From the NCBI RefSeq assembly GCF_050947335.1, contig NW_027473591.1, positions 124,001 to 188,000 of the forward strand: a DNA stretch of 64,000 nt, written 5' to 3'. The DNA is from Megachile rotundata. Lineage: Eukaryota > Arthropoda > Insecta > Hymenoptera > Megachilidae. A program made the translations under genes and the position numbers. Of the stretch, positions 11,495 through 22,735 are shown piece by piece (positions within the stretch are counted from its first letter, which is position 1; the number at the start of each line of letters is the position of its first letter). Under the pieces are notes generated by a model. The model was not told where the DNA came from and searched no databases. It saw only the letters and a list, made by a program, of their open reading frames with translations.

Positions 11495-12870
11495 TGTGAT
11501 TGTGTGATTGTGTGATTGTGTGATTGTGTGATTGTGTGATTGTCTGATTGTGTGATTGTGTGATTGCGTGATTGCGTGATTGCGTGATTGTGTGATTGTG
11601 TGATTGTGTGATTGTGTGATTGTGTGATTGTGTGATTGTGTGATTGTGTGATTGTGCGATTGTGCGATTGTGTGACTGTGTGATTGTGTTATTGTGTGAT
11701 TGTGTGACTGTGTGATTGTGTGATTGTGTGATTGTGTGATTGTGTGATTGTGTGATTGTGTAATTGTGATTGTGTGATTGTGATTGTGTGTACTGTGTGA
11801 TTGTGTGATTGTGTGATTGTGTGATAGTGTGATTGTGTGATTGTGTGATTGTGTGATTGTGTGATTGAGTGATTGTGTGATTGTGTGATTGTGTGATTGT
11901 GTGATTGTGTGATTGTGTGATTGTGTGATTGTGTGATTGTGTGATTGTGTGATTGTCTGATTGTGTGATTGTGTGATTGCGTGATTGCGTGATTGCGTGA
12001 TTGTGTGATTGTGCGATTGTGTGATTGTGTGATTGTGTGATTGTGTGATTGTGCGATTGTGCGATTGTGTGATTGTGTGATTGTGTTATTGTGTGATTGT
12101 GTGACTGTGTGATAGTGTGATTGTGTGATTGTGTGATTGTGTGATTGTGTGATTGTGTGATTGTGTGATTGTGTGATTGTGTTATTGTGTGATTGTGTGA
12201 TTGTGTGATTGTGTCATTGTCTGATTGTGTGATTGTGTGATTGTGTGATTGCGTGATTGCGTGATTGCGTGATTGCGTGATTGTGTGATTGTGTGATTGT
12301 GTGATTGTGTGATTGTGTGATTGTGCGATTGTGCGATTGTGCGATTGTGTGATTGTGTGATTGTGTGATTGTGTGATTGTGTGATTGTGTGATTGTGTGA
12401 TTGTGTGATTGTGTGATTGTGTGATTGTGTGATTGTGTGATTGTGTGATTGTGTGATTTTGTGATTGAGTGATTGTGTGATTGTGTGATTGTGCGAATGT
12501 GTGATTGTGTGACCGTGATTGTGTGATTGATGATTGTGTGATTGTGTGATTGTGTGATTGTGTGATTGTGTGATTGTGTGATTGTGTGATTGTGTGATTG
12601 TGTGATTGTGTGATTGTGAGATTGTGTGAATTGTGTGATTGTGTGATTGTGTGATTGTGATTGTGTGATTGTGATTGTGTGATTCTGATTGTGTGATTGT
12701 GTGAATGTGTGATTGTGTGACCGTGATTGTGTGATTGATGATTGTGTGATTGTGATTGTGCGATTGTGATTGTGTGGTTGTGTGATTGTGTGATTGTGAG
12801 ATTGTGTGAATTGTGTGAATTGTGTGATTGCGTGGTTGTGTGATTGCGTGATTGTGTGATTGCGTGATTG
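11495..12870 (+). repeat. Octamer domain with full marker series
   Basis: Order: GTCTGATT, three GCGTGATT, GTGCGATT pair, GTAATT/GTACTG (11790), GAGTGATT, GTCTGATT, three GCGTGATT, GTGTTATT, four GCGTGATT, three GTGCGATT, TTGTGATT/GAGTGATT, GTGCGAATG, GACCG, GATGATT, GTGAGATT, GTGTGAATT, GATTCTG, GACCG, GATGATT, GTGCGATT, GTGAGATT and two GTGTGAATT. It ends with alternating GCGTGATT before the 14-bp array. The same series recurs in later units, so I read it as the canonical octamer domain. Confidence 0.92.
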
Positions 12871-13011
12871 TGTGATTGTGATTGTGTGATTGTGATTGTG
12901 TGATTGTGATTGTGTGATTGTGATTGTGTGATTGTGATTGTGTGATTGTGATTGTGTGATTGTGATTGTGTGATTGTGATTGTGTGATTGTGATTGTGTG
13001 ATTGTGATTGT

Positions 13012-13461
13012 GTGATTGCGATTGTGTGATTGCGATTGTGTGATTGCGATTGTGTGATTGCGATTGTGTGATTGCGATTGTGTGATTGCGATTGTGTGAT
13101 TGCGATTGTGTGATTGCGATTGTGTGATTGCGATTGTGTGATTGCGATTGTGTGATTGCGATTGTGTGATTGCGATTGTGTGATTGCGATTGTGTGATTG
13201 CGATTGTGTGATTGCGATTGTGTGATTGCGATTGTGTGATTGCGATTCTGTGATTGCGATTGTGTGATTGCGATTGTGTGATTGCGATTGTGTGATTGCG
13301 ATTGTGTGATTGCGATTGTGTGATTGCGATTGTGTGATTGCGATTGTGTGATTGCGATTGTGTGATTGCGATTGTGTGATTGCGATTGTGTGATTGCGAT
13401 TGTGTGATTGCGATTGTGTGATTGCGATTGTGTGATTGCGATTGTGTGATTGCGATTGTGT
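13012..13461 (+). repeat. GCGATT block, 32 units
   Basis: Thirty-two consecutive 14-mers carry GCGATT instead of GTGATT, adding one CpG per unit (first GCG at 13018, last at 13452). Unit 17 carries GATTCTG in place of GATTGTG, a marker found once near the interior of most of these blocks. Confidence 0.95.
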
Positions 13462-14071
13462 GATTGTGATTGTGTGATTGTGATTGTGTGATTGTGATTG
13501 TGTGATTGTGATTGTGTGATTGTGATTGTGTGATTGTGATTGTGTGATTGTGATTGTGTGATTGTGATTGTGATTGTGTGATTGTGATTGTGTGATTGTG
13601 ATTGTGTGATTGTGATTGTGTGATTGTGATTGTGTGATTGTGATTGTGTGATTGTGATTGTGTGATTGTGATTGTGTGATTGTGATTGTGTGATTGTGTG
13701 ATTGTGATTGTGTGATTGTGATTGTGTGATTGTGATTGTGTGATTGTGATTGTGTGATTGTGATTGTGTGATTGTGATTGTGTGATTGTGATTGTGTGAT
13801 TGTGATTGTGTGATTGTGATTGTGTGATTGTGATTGTGTGATTGTGATTGTGTGATTGTGATTGTGTGATTGTGATTGTGTGATTGTGATTGTGTGATTG
13901 TGATTGTGTGATTGTGATTGTGTGATTGTGATTGTGTGATTGTGATTGTGTGATTGTGATTGTGTGATTGTGATTGTGTGATTGTGGTTGTGTGATTGTG
14001 ATTGTGTGATTGTGATTGTGTGATTGTGATTGTGTGATTGTGATTGTGTGATTGTGATTGTGTGATTGTGA

Positions 14072-14540
14072 TTGCGTGATTGCGATTGCGTGATTGCGAT
14101 TGCGTGATTGCGATTGCGTGATTGCGATTGTGTGATTGCGATTGTGTGATTGCGATTGTGTGATTGCGATTGTGTGATTGCGATTGTGTGATTGCGATTG
14201 TGTGATTGCGATTGTGTGATTGCGATTGTGTGATTGCGATTGTGTGATTGCGATTGTGTGATTGCGATTGTGTGATTGCGATTGTGTGATTGCGATTGTG
14301 TGATTGCGATTGTGTGATTGCGATTCTGTGATTGCGATTCTGTGATTGCGATTGTGTGATTGCGATTGTGTGATTGCGATTGTGTGATTGCGATTGTGTG
14401 ATTGCGATTGTGTGATTGCGATTGTGTGATTGCGATTGTGTGATTGCGATTGTGTGATTGCGATTGTGTGATTGCGATTGTGTGATTGCGATTGTGTGAT
14501 TGCGATTGTGTGATTGCGATTGTGTGATTGCGATTGTGTG
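14072..14540 (+). repeat. GCGATT block, 33 units, with double-CpG units at its left edge
   Basis: From about 14072 the octamer is also GCGTGATT for four units, so those 14-mers hold two CpGs each. The block then continues with GCGATT hexamers only, to 14530. Two adjacent units carry GATTCTG (near 14326 and 14340), where other blocks have one. Confidence 0.95.
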
Positions 14541-15420
14541 ATTGTGATTGTGTGATTGTGATTGTGTGATTGTGATTGTGTGATTGTGATTGTGTGATTG
14601 TGATTGTGTGATTGTGATTGTGTGATTGTGATTGTGTGATTGTGATTGTGTGATTGTGATTGTGTGATTGTGATTGTGATTGTGTGATTGTGATTGTGTG
14701 ATTGTGATTGTGTGATTGTGATTGTGTGATTGTGATTGTGTGATTGTGATTGTGTGATTGTGATTGTGTGATTGTGATTGTGTGATTGTGATTGTGTGAT
14801 TGTGATTGTGTGATTGTGATTGTGTGATTGTGATTGTGTGATTGTGTGATTGTGATTGTGTGATTGTGATTGTGTGATTGTGATTGTGTGATTGTGATTG
14901 TGTGATTGTGATTGTGTGATTGTGATTGTGTGATTGTGATTGTGTGATTGTGATTGTGTGATTGTGATTGTGTGATTGTGATTGTGTGATTGTGATTGTG
15001 TGATTGTGATTGTGTGATTGTGATTGTGTGATTGTGATTGTGTGATTGTGATTGTGTGATTGTGATTGTGTGATTGTGATTGTGTGATTGTGATTGTGTG
15101 ATTGTGATTGTGTGATTGTGATTGTGTGATTGTGATTGTGTGATTGTGATTGTGTGATTGTGATTGTGTGATTGTGATTGTGTGATTGTGATTGTGTGAT
15201 TGTGATTGTGTGATTGTGATTGTGTGATTGTGATTGTGTGATTGTGATTGTGTGATTGTGATTGTGTGATTGTGATTGTGTGATTGTGATTGTGTGATTG
15301 TGATTGTGTGATTGTGATTGTGTGATTGTGATTGTGTGATTGTGATTGTGTGATTGTGATTGTGTGATTGTGATTGTGTGATTGTGATTGTGTGATTGTG
15401 ATTGTGTGATTGTGATTGTG

Positions 15421-15760
15421 TGATCGTGATTGTGTGGTCGTGATTGTGTGACCGTGATTGTGTGATCGTGATTGTGTGATTGTGTGATTGTGTGATTGTG
15501 TGAATGTGTTATTGTGTGACCGTTATTGTGTGACCGTGATTGTGTGACCGTGATTGTGTGGTTGCGACTGTGTGATTGTGACTGTGTGATTGTGTGAGTG
15601 TGTTATTGTGTGATTGAGTGATAGTGTGACTGTGTGATTGTGTGATTGTGTGATTGTGTGATTGTGTGATTGTGTGACCGTAATTGTGTGATCGTGATTG
15701 TGTGGTCGTGATTGTGTGACCGTGATTGTGTGATCGTGATTGTGTGATTGTGTGATTGTG
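15421..15760 (+). repeat. Junction block J4 (directly after 14-bp array)
   Basis: GATCG, GGTCG, GACCG and GATCG units, octamers, GTGTGAATG/GTGTTATT, GACCGTTATT (TTA at 15523), GGTTGCGACTG, GTGAGTGTGTTATT, GATAGTGTGACTG, five octamers, then GACCGTAATT to GATCG. No GTGCGATCG lead-in. Confidence 0.92.
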
Positions 15761-16020
15761 CGAATGTGTGATTGTGTGACCGTGATTGTGTGATTGATGA
15801 TTGTGTGATTGTGTGATTGTGTGATTGTGTGATTGTGTGATTGTGTGATTGTGTGATTGTGTGATTGTGTGATTGTGAGATTGTGTGAATTGTGTGATTG
15901 TGTGATTGTGTGATTGTGATTGTGTGATTGTGATTGTGTGATTGTGATTGTGTGATTCTGATTGTGTGATTGTGTGAATGTGTGATTGTGTGACCGTGAT
16001 TGTGTGATTGATGATTGTGT
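15761..16020 (+). repeat. Octamer segment with GATGATT and GTGAGATT markers
   Basis: GTGCGAATG, GACCG, GATGATT near 15792, octamers, GTGAGATT and GTGTGAATT near 15875-15892, three hexamer-containing units, GATTCTG, GTGTGAATG, GACCG and a second GATGATT near 16007. This is the shortened continuation used after junctions that follow a 14-bp array (also near 29.2, 35.3, 38.4, 51.15 and 54.6 kb). Confidence 0.9.
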
Positions 16021-16136
16021 GATTGTGATTGTGCGATTGTGATTGTGTGGTTGTGATTGTGTGATTGTGATTGTGTGATTGTGATTGTGTGATTGTGATT
16101 GTGTGATTGTGATTGTGTGATTGTGATTGTGTGATT
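16021..16136 (+). repeat. Short 14-bp array
   Basis: About eight 14-mers, opening with GTGCGATT and GTGGTT variants and ending at GTCTGATT. Equivalent short arrays lie at 29455-29570, 35560-35660 and 51436-51545; the 38.7 kb equivalent is expanded to about 650 bp. Confidence 0.92.
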
Positions 16137-17465
16137 GTCTGATTGTGTGATTGTGTGATTGCGTGATTGCGTGATTGCGTGATTGTGTGATTGTGTGATT
16201 GTGTGATTGTGTGGTTGTGTGATTGTGTGATTGTGTGATTGTGTGATTGTGCGATTGTGCGATTGTGTGACTGTGTGATTGTGTGATTGTGTGATTGTGT
16301 GACTGTGTGATTGTGTGATTGTGTGATTGTGTGATTGTGTGATTGTGTGATTGTGTAATTGTGATTGTGTGATTGTGATTGTGTGTACTGTGTGATTGTG
16401 TGATTGTGTGATTGTGTGATAGTGTGATTGTGTGATTGTGTGATTGTGTGATTGTGTGATTGAGTGATTGTGTGATTGTGTGATTGTGTGATTGTGTGAT
16501 TGTGTGATTGTGTGATTGTGTGATTGTGTGATTGTCTGATTGTGTGATTGTGTGATTGCGTGATTGCGTGATTGCGTGATTGTGTGATTGGGCGATTGTG
16601 TGATTGTGTGATTGTGTGATTGTGTGATTGTGTGATTGTGTGATTGTGCGATTGTGCGATTGTGTGATTGTGTGATTGTGTTATTGTGTGATTGTGTGAC
16701 TGTGTGATAGTGTGATTGTGTGATTGTGTGATTGTGTGATTGTGTGATTGTGTGATTGTGTGATTGTGTGATTGTGTTATTGTGTGATTGTGTGATTGTG
16801 TGATTGTGTGATTGTCTGATTGTGTGATTGTGTGATTGTGTGATTGCGTGATTGCGTGATTGCGTGATTGCGTGATTTTGTGATTGTGTGATTGTGTGAT
16901 TGTGTGATTGTGTGATTGTGCGATTGTGCGATTGTGCGATTGTGTGATTGTGCGATTGTGTGATTGTGTGATTGTGTGATTGTGTGATTGTGTGATTGTG
17001 TGATTGTGTGATTGTGTGATTGTGTGATTGTGTGATTGTGTGATTGTGTGATTTTGTGATTGAGTGATTGTGTGATTGTGTGATTGTGCGAATGTGTGAT
17101 TGTGTGACCGTGATTGTGTGATTGATGATTGTGTGATTGTGTGATTGTGTGATTGTGTGATTGTGTGATTGTGTGATTGTGTGATTGTGTGATTGTGTGA
17201 TTGTGTGATTGTGAGATTGTGTGAATTGTGTGATTGTGTGATTGTGTGATTGTGATTGTGTGTTTGTGATTGTGTGATTCTGATTGTGTGATTGTGTGAA
17301 TGTGTGATTGTGTGACCGTGATTGTGTGATTGATGATTGTGTGATTGTGATTGTGCGATTGTGATTGTGTGGTTGTGTGATTGTGTGATTGTGAGATTGT
17401 GTGAATTGTGTGAATTGTGTGATTGCGTGGTTGTGTGATTGCGTGATTGTGTGATTGCGTGATTG
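16137..17465 (+). repeat. Octamer domain with GGGCGATT variant
   Basis: Canonical marker series with GTACTG at 16385. A rare GGGCGATT unit at about 16590 recurs at 36100 and ties this domain to the 35.7-36.8 kb domain. It contains four GCGTGATT followed by TTGTGATT near 16876 and the GATGATT, GTGAGATT, GTGTGAATT and GATTCTG tail. No gene seen. Confidence 0.92.
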
Positions 17466-17962
17466 TGTGATTGTGATTGTGTGATTGTGATTGTGTGGTT
17501 GTGATTGTGTGATTGTGATTGTGTGATTGTGATTGTGTGATTGTGATTGTGTGATTGTGATTGTGTGATTGTGATTGTGTGATTGTGATTGTGTGATTGT
17601 GATTGTGTGATTGTGATTGTGTGATTGTGATTGTGTGATTGTGATTGTGTGATTGCGATTGTGTGATTGCGATTGTGTGATTGCGATTGTGTGATTGCGA
17701 TTCTGTGATTGCGATTGTGTGATTGCGATTGTGTGATTGCGATTGTGTGATTGCGATTGTGTGATTGTGATTGTGTGATTGTGATTGTGTGATTGTGATT
17801 GTGTGATTGTGATTGTGTGATTGTGATTGTGTGATTGTGATTGTGTGATTGCGATTGTGTGATTGTGATTGTGTGATTGTGATTGTGTGATTGTGATTGT
17901 GTGATTGTGATTGTGTGATTGTGATTGTGTGATTGTGATTGTGTGATTGTGATTGTGTGATT
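17466..17962 (+). repeat. 14-bp array with 8-unit GCGATT block
   Basis: About 35 units with one GTGGTT hexamer near 17495. The GCGATT block runs from 17655 to 17753 (eight units, the fourth followed by GATTCTG), with an isolated GCGATT at 17851. This is the smallest GCG block that still carries the CTG marker. Confidence 0.94.
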
Positions 17963-18082
17963 GTGTGATTGTGTGATTGTGTGATTGTGTGATTGTGTGA
18001 TTGTGTGATTGTGTGATTGTGTGATTGTGTGATTGTGTGATTGTGTGATTGTGTGATTGTGTGATTGTGTGATTGTGTGATT
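17963..18082 (+). repeat. Plain octamer array
   Basis: About 15 unvaried GTGTGATT units between the 14-bp array and the next GTGCGATCG junction. It is much shorter than equivalents at 42.58 or 62.06 kb, showing that octamer number varies freely between units. Confidence 0.95.
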
Positions 18083-18530
18083 GTGTGGTTGTGCGATCGT
18101 GATTGTGTGATCGTGATTGTGTGATTGCGTGATTGTGATTGTGTGATTGTGTGACTGTGATTGTGTGACCGTGATTGTGTGACCGTAATTGTGTGATCGT
18201 GATTGTGTGGTCGTGATTGTGTGACCGTGATTGTGTGATCGTGATTGTGTGATTGTGTGATTGTGTGATTGTGTGAATGTGATATTGTGTGACCGTTATT
18301 GTGTGACCGTGATTGTGTGACCGTGATTGTGTGGTTGCGACTGTGTGATTGTGACTGTGTGATTGTGTGAGTGTGTTATTGTGTGATTGAGTGATAGTGT
18401 GACTGTGTGATTGTGTGATTGTGTGATTGTGTGATTGTGTGATTGTGTGATTGTGTGACCGTAATTGTGTGATCGTGATTGTGTGGTCGTGATTGTGTGA
18501 CCGTGATTGTGTGATCGTGATTGTGTGATT
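18083..18530 (+). repeat. Junction block J5 (GTGCGATCG start)
   Basis: GCG of the GTGCGATCG marker is at 18093 and GTACTG lies 726 bp later at 18819. It carries a private variant, GTGATATTG near 18280, where other copies read GTGTTATTG. GACCGTTATT has its TTA at 18296. Confidence 0.93.
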
Positions 18531-19300
18531 GTGTGATTGTGTGATTGTGTGATTGTGTGATTGTGTGATTGTGTGATTGTCTGATTGTGTGATTGTGTGA
18601 TTGCGCGATTGCGTGATTGCGTGATTGTGTGATTGTGTGATTGTGTGATTGTGTGATTGTGTGATTGTGTGATTGTGTGATTGTGCGATTGTGCGATTGT
18701 GTGACTGTGTGATTGTGTGATTGTGTGATTGTGTGACTGTGTGATTGTGTGATTGTGTGATTGTGTGATTGTGTGATTGTGTGATTGTGTAATTGTGATT
18801 GTGTGATTGTGATTGTGTGTACTGTGTGATTGTGTGATTGTGTGATTGTGTGATAGTGTGATTGTGTGATTGTGTGATTGTGTGATTGTGTGATTGAGTG
18901 ATTGTGTGATTGTGTGATTGTGTGATTGTGTGATTGTGTGATTGTGTGATTGTGTGATTGTGTGATTGTCTGATTGTGTGATTGTGTGATTGCGTGATTG
19001 CGTGATTGCGTGATTGTGTGATTGTGCGATTGTGTGATTGTGTGATTGTGTGATTGTGTGATTGTGTGATTGTGTGATTGTGCGATTGTGCGATTGTGTG
19101 ATTGTGTGATTGAGTTATTGTGTGATTGTGTGACTGTGTGATAGTGTGATTGTGTGATTGTGTGATTGTGTGATTGTGTGATTGTGTGATTGTGTGATTG
19201 TGTGATTGTGTGATTGTGTTATTGTGGGATTGTGGGATTGTGGGATTGTGTGATTGTGTGATTGTGTGATTGTCTGATTGTGTGATTGTGTGATTGTGTG
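18531..19300 (+). repeat. Octamer domain, left part, with triple GTGGGATT
   Basis: Diagnostic variants are GCGCGATT at 18603, GTACTG at 18819, GAGTTATT at 19112 and three consecutive GTGGGATT from 19226. The same four occur in the same order at 39390, 39606, 39899 and 40021. To the right, near 19270-19335, the match switches from that copy to the segment resembling 5.35 kb. Confidence 0.92.
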
Positions 19301-22258
19301 ATTGCGTGATTGCGTGATTGCGTGATTGTGTGACTGTGTGATTGCGTGATTGTGTGATTCTGTGATTGTGCGATTGTGCGATTGTGCGATTGTGTGATTG
19401 TGTGATTGTGTGATTGTGTGATTGAGTGATTGTGTGATTGTGTGATTGTGTGATTGTGTGATTGTGTGATTGTGTTATTGTGTGATTGTGTGATTTTGTG
19501 ATTGAGTGATTGTGTGATTGTGTGATTGTGTGATTGTGTGAATGTGTGATTGTGTGACCGTGATTGCGTGATTGCGTGATTGTGTGATTGTGCGATTGTG
19601 TGATTGTGTGATTGTGTGATTGTGTGATTGTGTGATTGTGTGATTGTGTGATTGTGTGATTGTGTGATTGTGTGATTGTGTGATTGTGTTATTGTGTGAT
19701 GTGTGATTGTGTGATTGTGTGATTGTGTGATTGTGTGATTGTGTGATTGTGTGATTGTGTGATTGTGTGATTGTGTGATTGTGTTATTGTGTGATTGTGT
19801 GATTGTGTGATTGTGTAATTGTGATTGTGTGATTGTGATTGTGTGTACTGTGTGATTGTGTGATTGTGTGATTGTGTGATTGTGTGATTGTGTGATTGTG
19901 TGATTGTGTGATAGTGTGATTGTGCGATTGTGCGATTGTGTGCTTGTGTGATTGTGTGATTGTGTGATTGTGTGATTGCGTGATAGTGTGATTGTGCGAT
20001 TGTGCGATTGTGTGCTTGTGTGATTGTGTGCTTGTGTGATTGCGTGGTCGTGTGGTTGTGTGATTGTGTGATTGTGTGATTGTGTGATTGTGTGATTGTC
20101 TGATTGTGTGATTGTGCGATTGTGCGATTGTGCGATAGTGCGATTGTGCGATTGTGCGATTGTGTGATTGTGTGATTGTGTGATTGTGTGATTGTGTGAT
20201 TGTGTGATTGTGTGATTGTGTGATTGTGTGATTGTGTGATTGTGTGATTGTGTTATTGTGTGATTGTGTGATTTTGTGATTGAGTGATTGTGTGATTGTG
20301 TGATTGTGTGATTGTGTGAATGTGTGATTGTGTGACCGTGATTGCGTGATTGCGTGATTGTGTGATTGTGCGATTGTGTGATTGTGTGATTGTGTGATTG
20401 TGTGATTGTGTGATTGTGTGATTGTGTGATTGTGTGATTGTGTTATTGTGTGATGTGTGATTGTGTGATTGTGTGATTGTGTGATTGTGTGATTATGTGA
20501 TTGTGTGATTGTGTGATTGTGTGATTGTGTGATTGTGTGATTGTGTGAATGTGTGATTGTGTGATTGTGTGATTGTGTAATTGTGATTGTGTGATTGTGA
20601 TTGTGTGTACTGTGTGATTGTGTGATTGTGTGATTGTGTGATTGTGTGATTGTGTGATAGTGTGATTGTGCGATTGTGCGATTGTGTGCTTGTGTGATTG
20701 TGTGATTGTGTGATTGTGTGATTGTGTGATAGTGTGATTGTGCGATTGTGCGATTGTGTGCTTGTGTGATTGTGTGCTTGTGTGATTGCGTGGTCGTGTG
20801 GTTGTGTGATTGTGTGATTGTGTGATTGTGTGATTGTGTGATTGTGTGATTGTGTGATTGTGTGATTGTCTGATTGTGTGATTGTGCGATTGTGCGATTG
20901 TGCGATAGTGCGATTGTGCGATTGTGCGATTGTGTGATTGTATGATTGTGTGATGGTGTGATTGTGTTATTGTGTGATTGTGTGATTGTGTGATTGTGTG
21001 ATTGTCTGATTGTGTGATTGTGTGATTGTGTGATTGCGTGATTGCGTGATTGCGTGATTGTGTGATTGTGTGATTGTGTGATTGTGTGATTGTGTGATTG
21101 TCTGATTGTGTGATTGTGTGATTGCGTGATTGCGTGATTGCGTGATTGTGTGATTGTGCGATTGTGCGATTGTGTGATTGTGTGATTGTGTGATTGTGTG
21201 ATTGTGTGATTGTGTGATTGTGTGATTGTGTGATTGAGTGATTGTGTGATTGTGTGATTGTGTGAATGTGTGATTGTGTGACCGTGATTGTGTGATTGAT
21301 GATTGTGTGATTGTGTGATTGTGTGATTGTGTGATTGTGTGATTGTGTGATTGTGTGATTGTGTGATTGTGTGATTGTGTGATTGTGTGATTTTGTGATT
21401 GTGTGATTGTGAGATTGTGTGAATTGTGTGATTGAGTGATTGTGTGATTGTGATTGTGTGATTGTGTGATTGTGTGATTGTGTGATTGTGTGATTGTGTT
21501 ATTGTGTGATTGTGTGATTGTGTGATTGTGTGATTGTCTGATTGTGTGATTGTGTGATTGTGTGATTGCGTGTTGCGTGATTGCGTGATTGCGTGATTGT
21601 GTGATTGTGTGATTGCGTGATTGTGTGATTGTGTGATTGTGCGATTGTGCGATTGTGCGATTGTGTGATTGTGTGATTGTGTGATTGTGTGATTGAGTGA
21701 TTGTGTGATTTTGTGATTGAGTGATTGTGTGATTGTGTGATTGTGTGATTGTGTGATTGTGTGATTGTGTGATTGTGTGATTGTGTGATTGTGTAATTGT
21801 GATTGTGTGATTGTGATTGTGTGTACTGTGTGATTGTGTGATTGTGTGATTGTGTGATTGTGTGATTGTGTGATTGTGTGATAGTGTGATTGTGCGATTG
21901 TGCGATTGTGTGCTTGTGTGATTGTGTGATTGTGTGATTGTGTGATTGTGTGATAGTGTGATTGTGCGATTGTGCGATTGTGTGCTTGTGTGATTGTGTG
22001 CTTGTGTGATTGCGTGGTCGTGTGGTTGTGTGATTGTGTGATTGTGTGATTGTGTGATTGTGTGATTGTCTGATTGTGTGATTGTGCGATTGTGCGATTG
22101 TGCGATAGTGCGATTGTGCGATTGTGCGATTGTGCGATTGTGTGATTGTGTGATTGTGTGATTGTGTGATTGTGTGATTGTGTGATTGTGTGATTGTGTG
22201 ATTGTGTGATTGTGTGATTGTGTGATTGTGTGATTGTGTGATTGTGTGATTGTGTGAT
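19301..22258 (+). repeat. Second copy of the 5.35-8.28 kb octamer segment
   Basis: Carries the left segment's private variants at fixed offset. GATTCTG 19355, TTATT 19689 and 20443, GTACTG 19845 and 20607, and GATGG 20952 are all +13,914. GCGTGTTGCG 21569 and GTACTG 21823 are +13,970. The change is a 56-bp (seven-octamer) length difference near 21.3 kb. A private GATTATG near 20493 shows divergence after duplication. Confidence 0.94.
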
Positions 22259-22735
22259 TGTGTGGTTGTGCGATCGTGATTATGTGATTGCGTGATTGTG
22301 ATTGTGTGATTGTGTGACTGTGATTGTGTGACCGTGATTATGTGACCGTAATTGTGTGATCGTGATTGTGTGGTCGTGATTGTGTGACCGTGATTGTGTG
22401 ACCGTGATTGTGTGACCGTGATTGTGTGATCGTGATTGTGTGATTGTGTGATTGTGTGATTGTGTGATTGTGTGAATGTGTGATTGTGTGACCGTTATTG
22501 TGCGACCGTGATTGTGTGACCGTGATTGTGTGGTTGCGACTGTGTGATTGTGACTGTGTGATTGTGTGAGTGTGTTATTGTGTGATTGAGTGATTGTGTG
22601 ACTGTGTGATTGTGTGATTGTGTGATTGTGTGATTGTGTGATTGTGTGATTGTGTGATTGTGTGATTGTGTGACCGTAATTGTGTGACCGTGATTTTGTG
22701 ACCGTGATTGTGTGATCGTGTGATTGTGTGATTGT
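22259..22735 (+). repeat. Junction block J6, second copy of J1
   Basis: Same order as J1, including GATTATG after GTGCGATCG and the GATTTTGTGACCG ending. It has three successive GACCG 14-mers near 22387-22420 where J1 has one, a 28-bp length gain. TTA of GACCGTTATT is at 22495, and GCGACTG is intact here, so the J1 GCGACAG is private to J1. Confidence 0.93.

Larger units (their letters stand above)
12871..15420 (+). repeat. 14-bp array with two GCGATT blocks
   Basis: About 180 units. Two homogeneous GCGATT blocks are embedded (annotated separately). Phase slips occur as an extra hexamer near 13561 and 14671 and as a doubled octamer near 13690 and 14840. The order GCG block, extra hexamer, doubled octamer occurs twice, so the array contains an internal duplication of roughly 1.1 kb. 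It ends at GATCGTGATTGTGTGGTCG. Confidence 0.95.
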
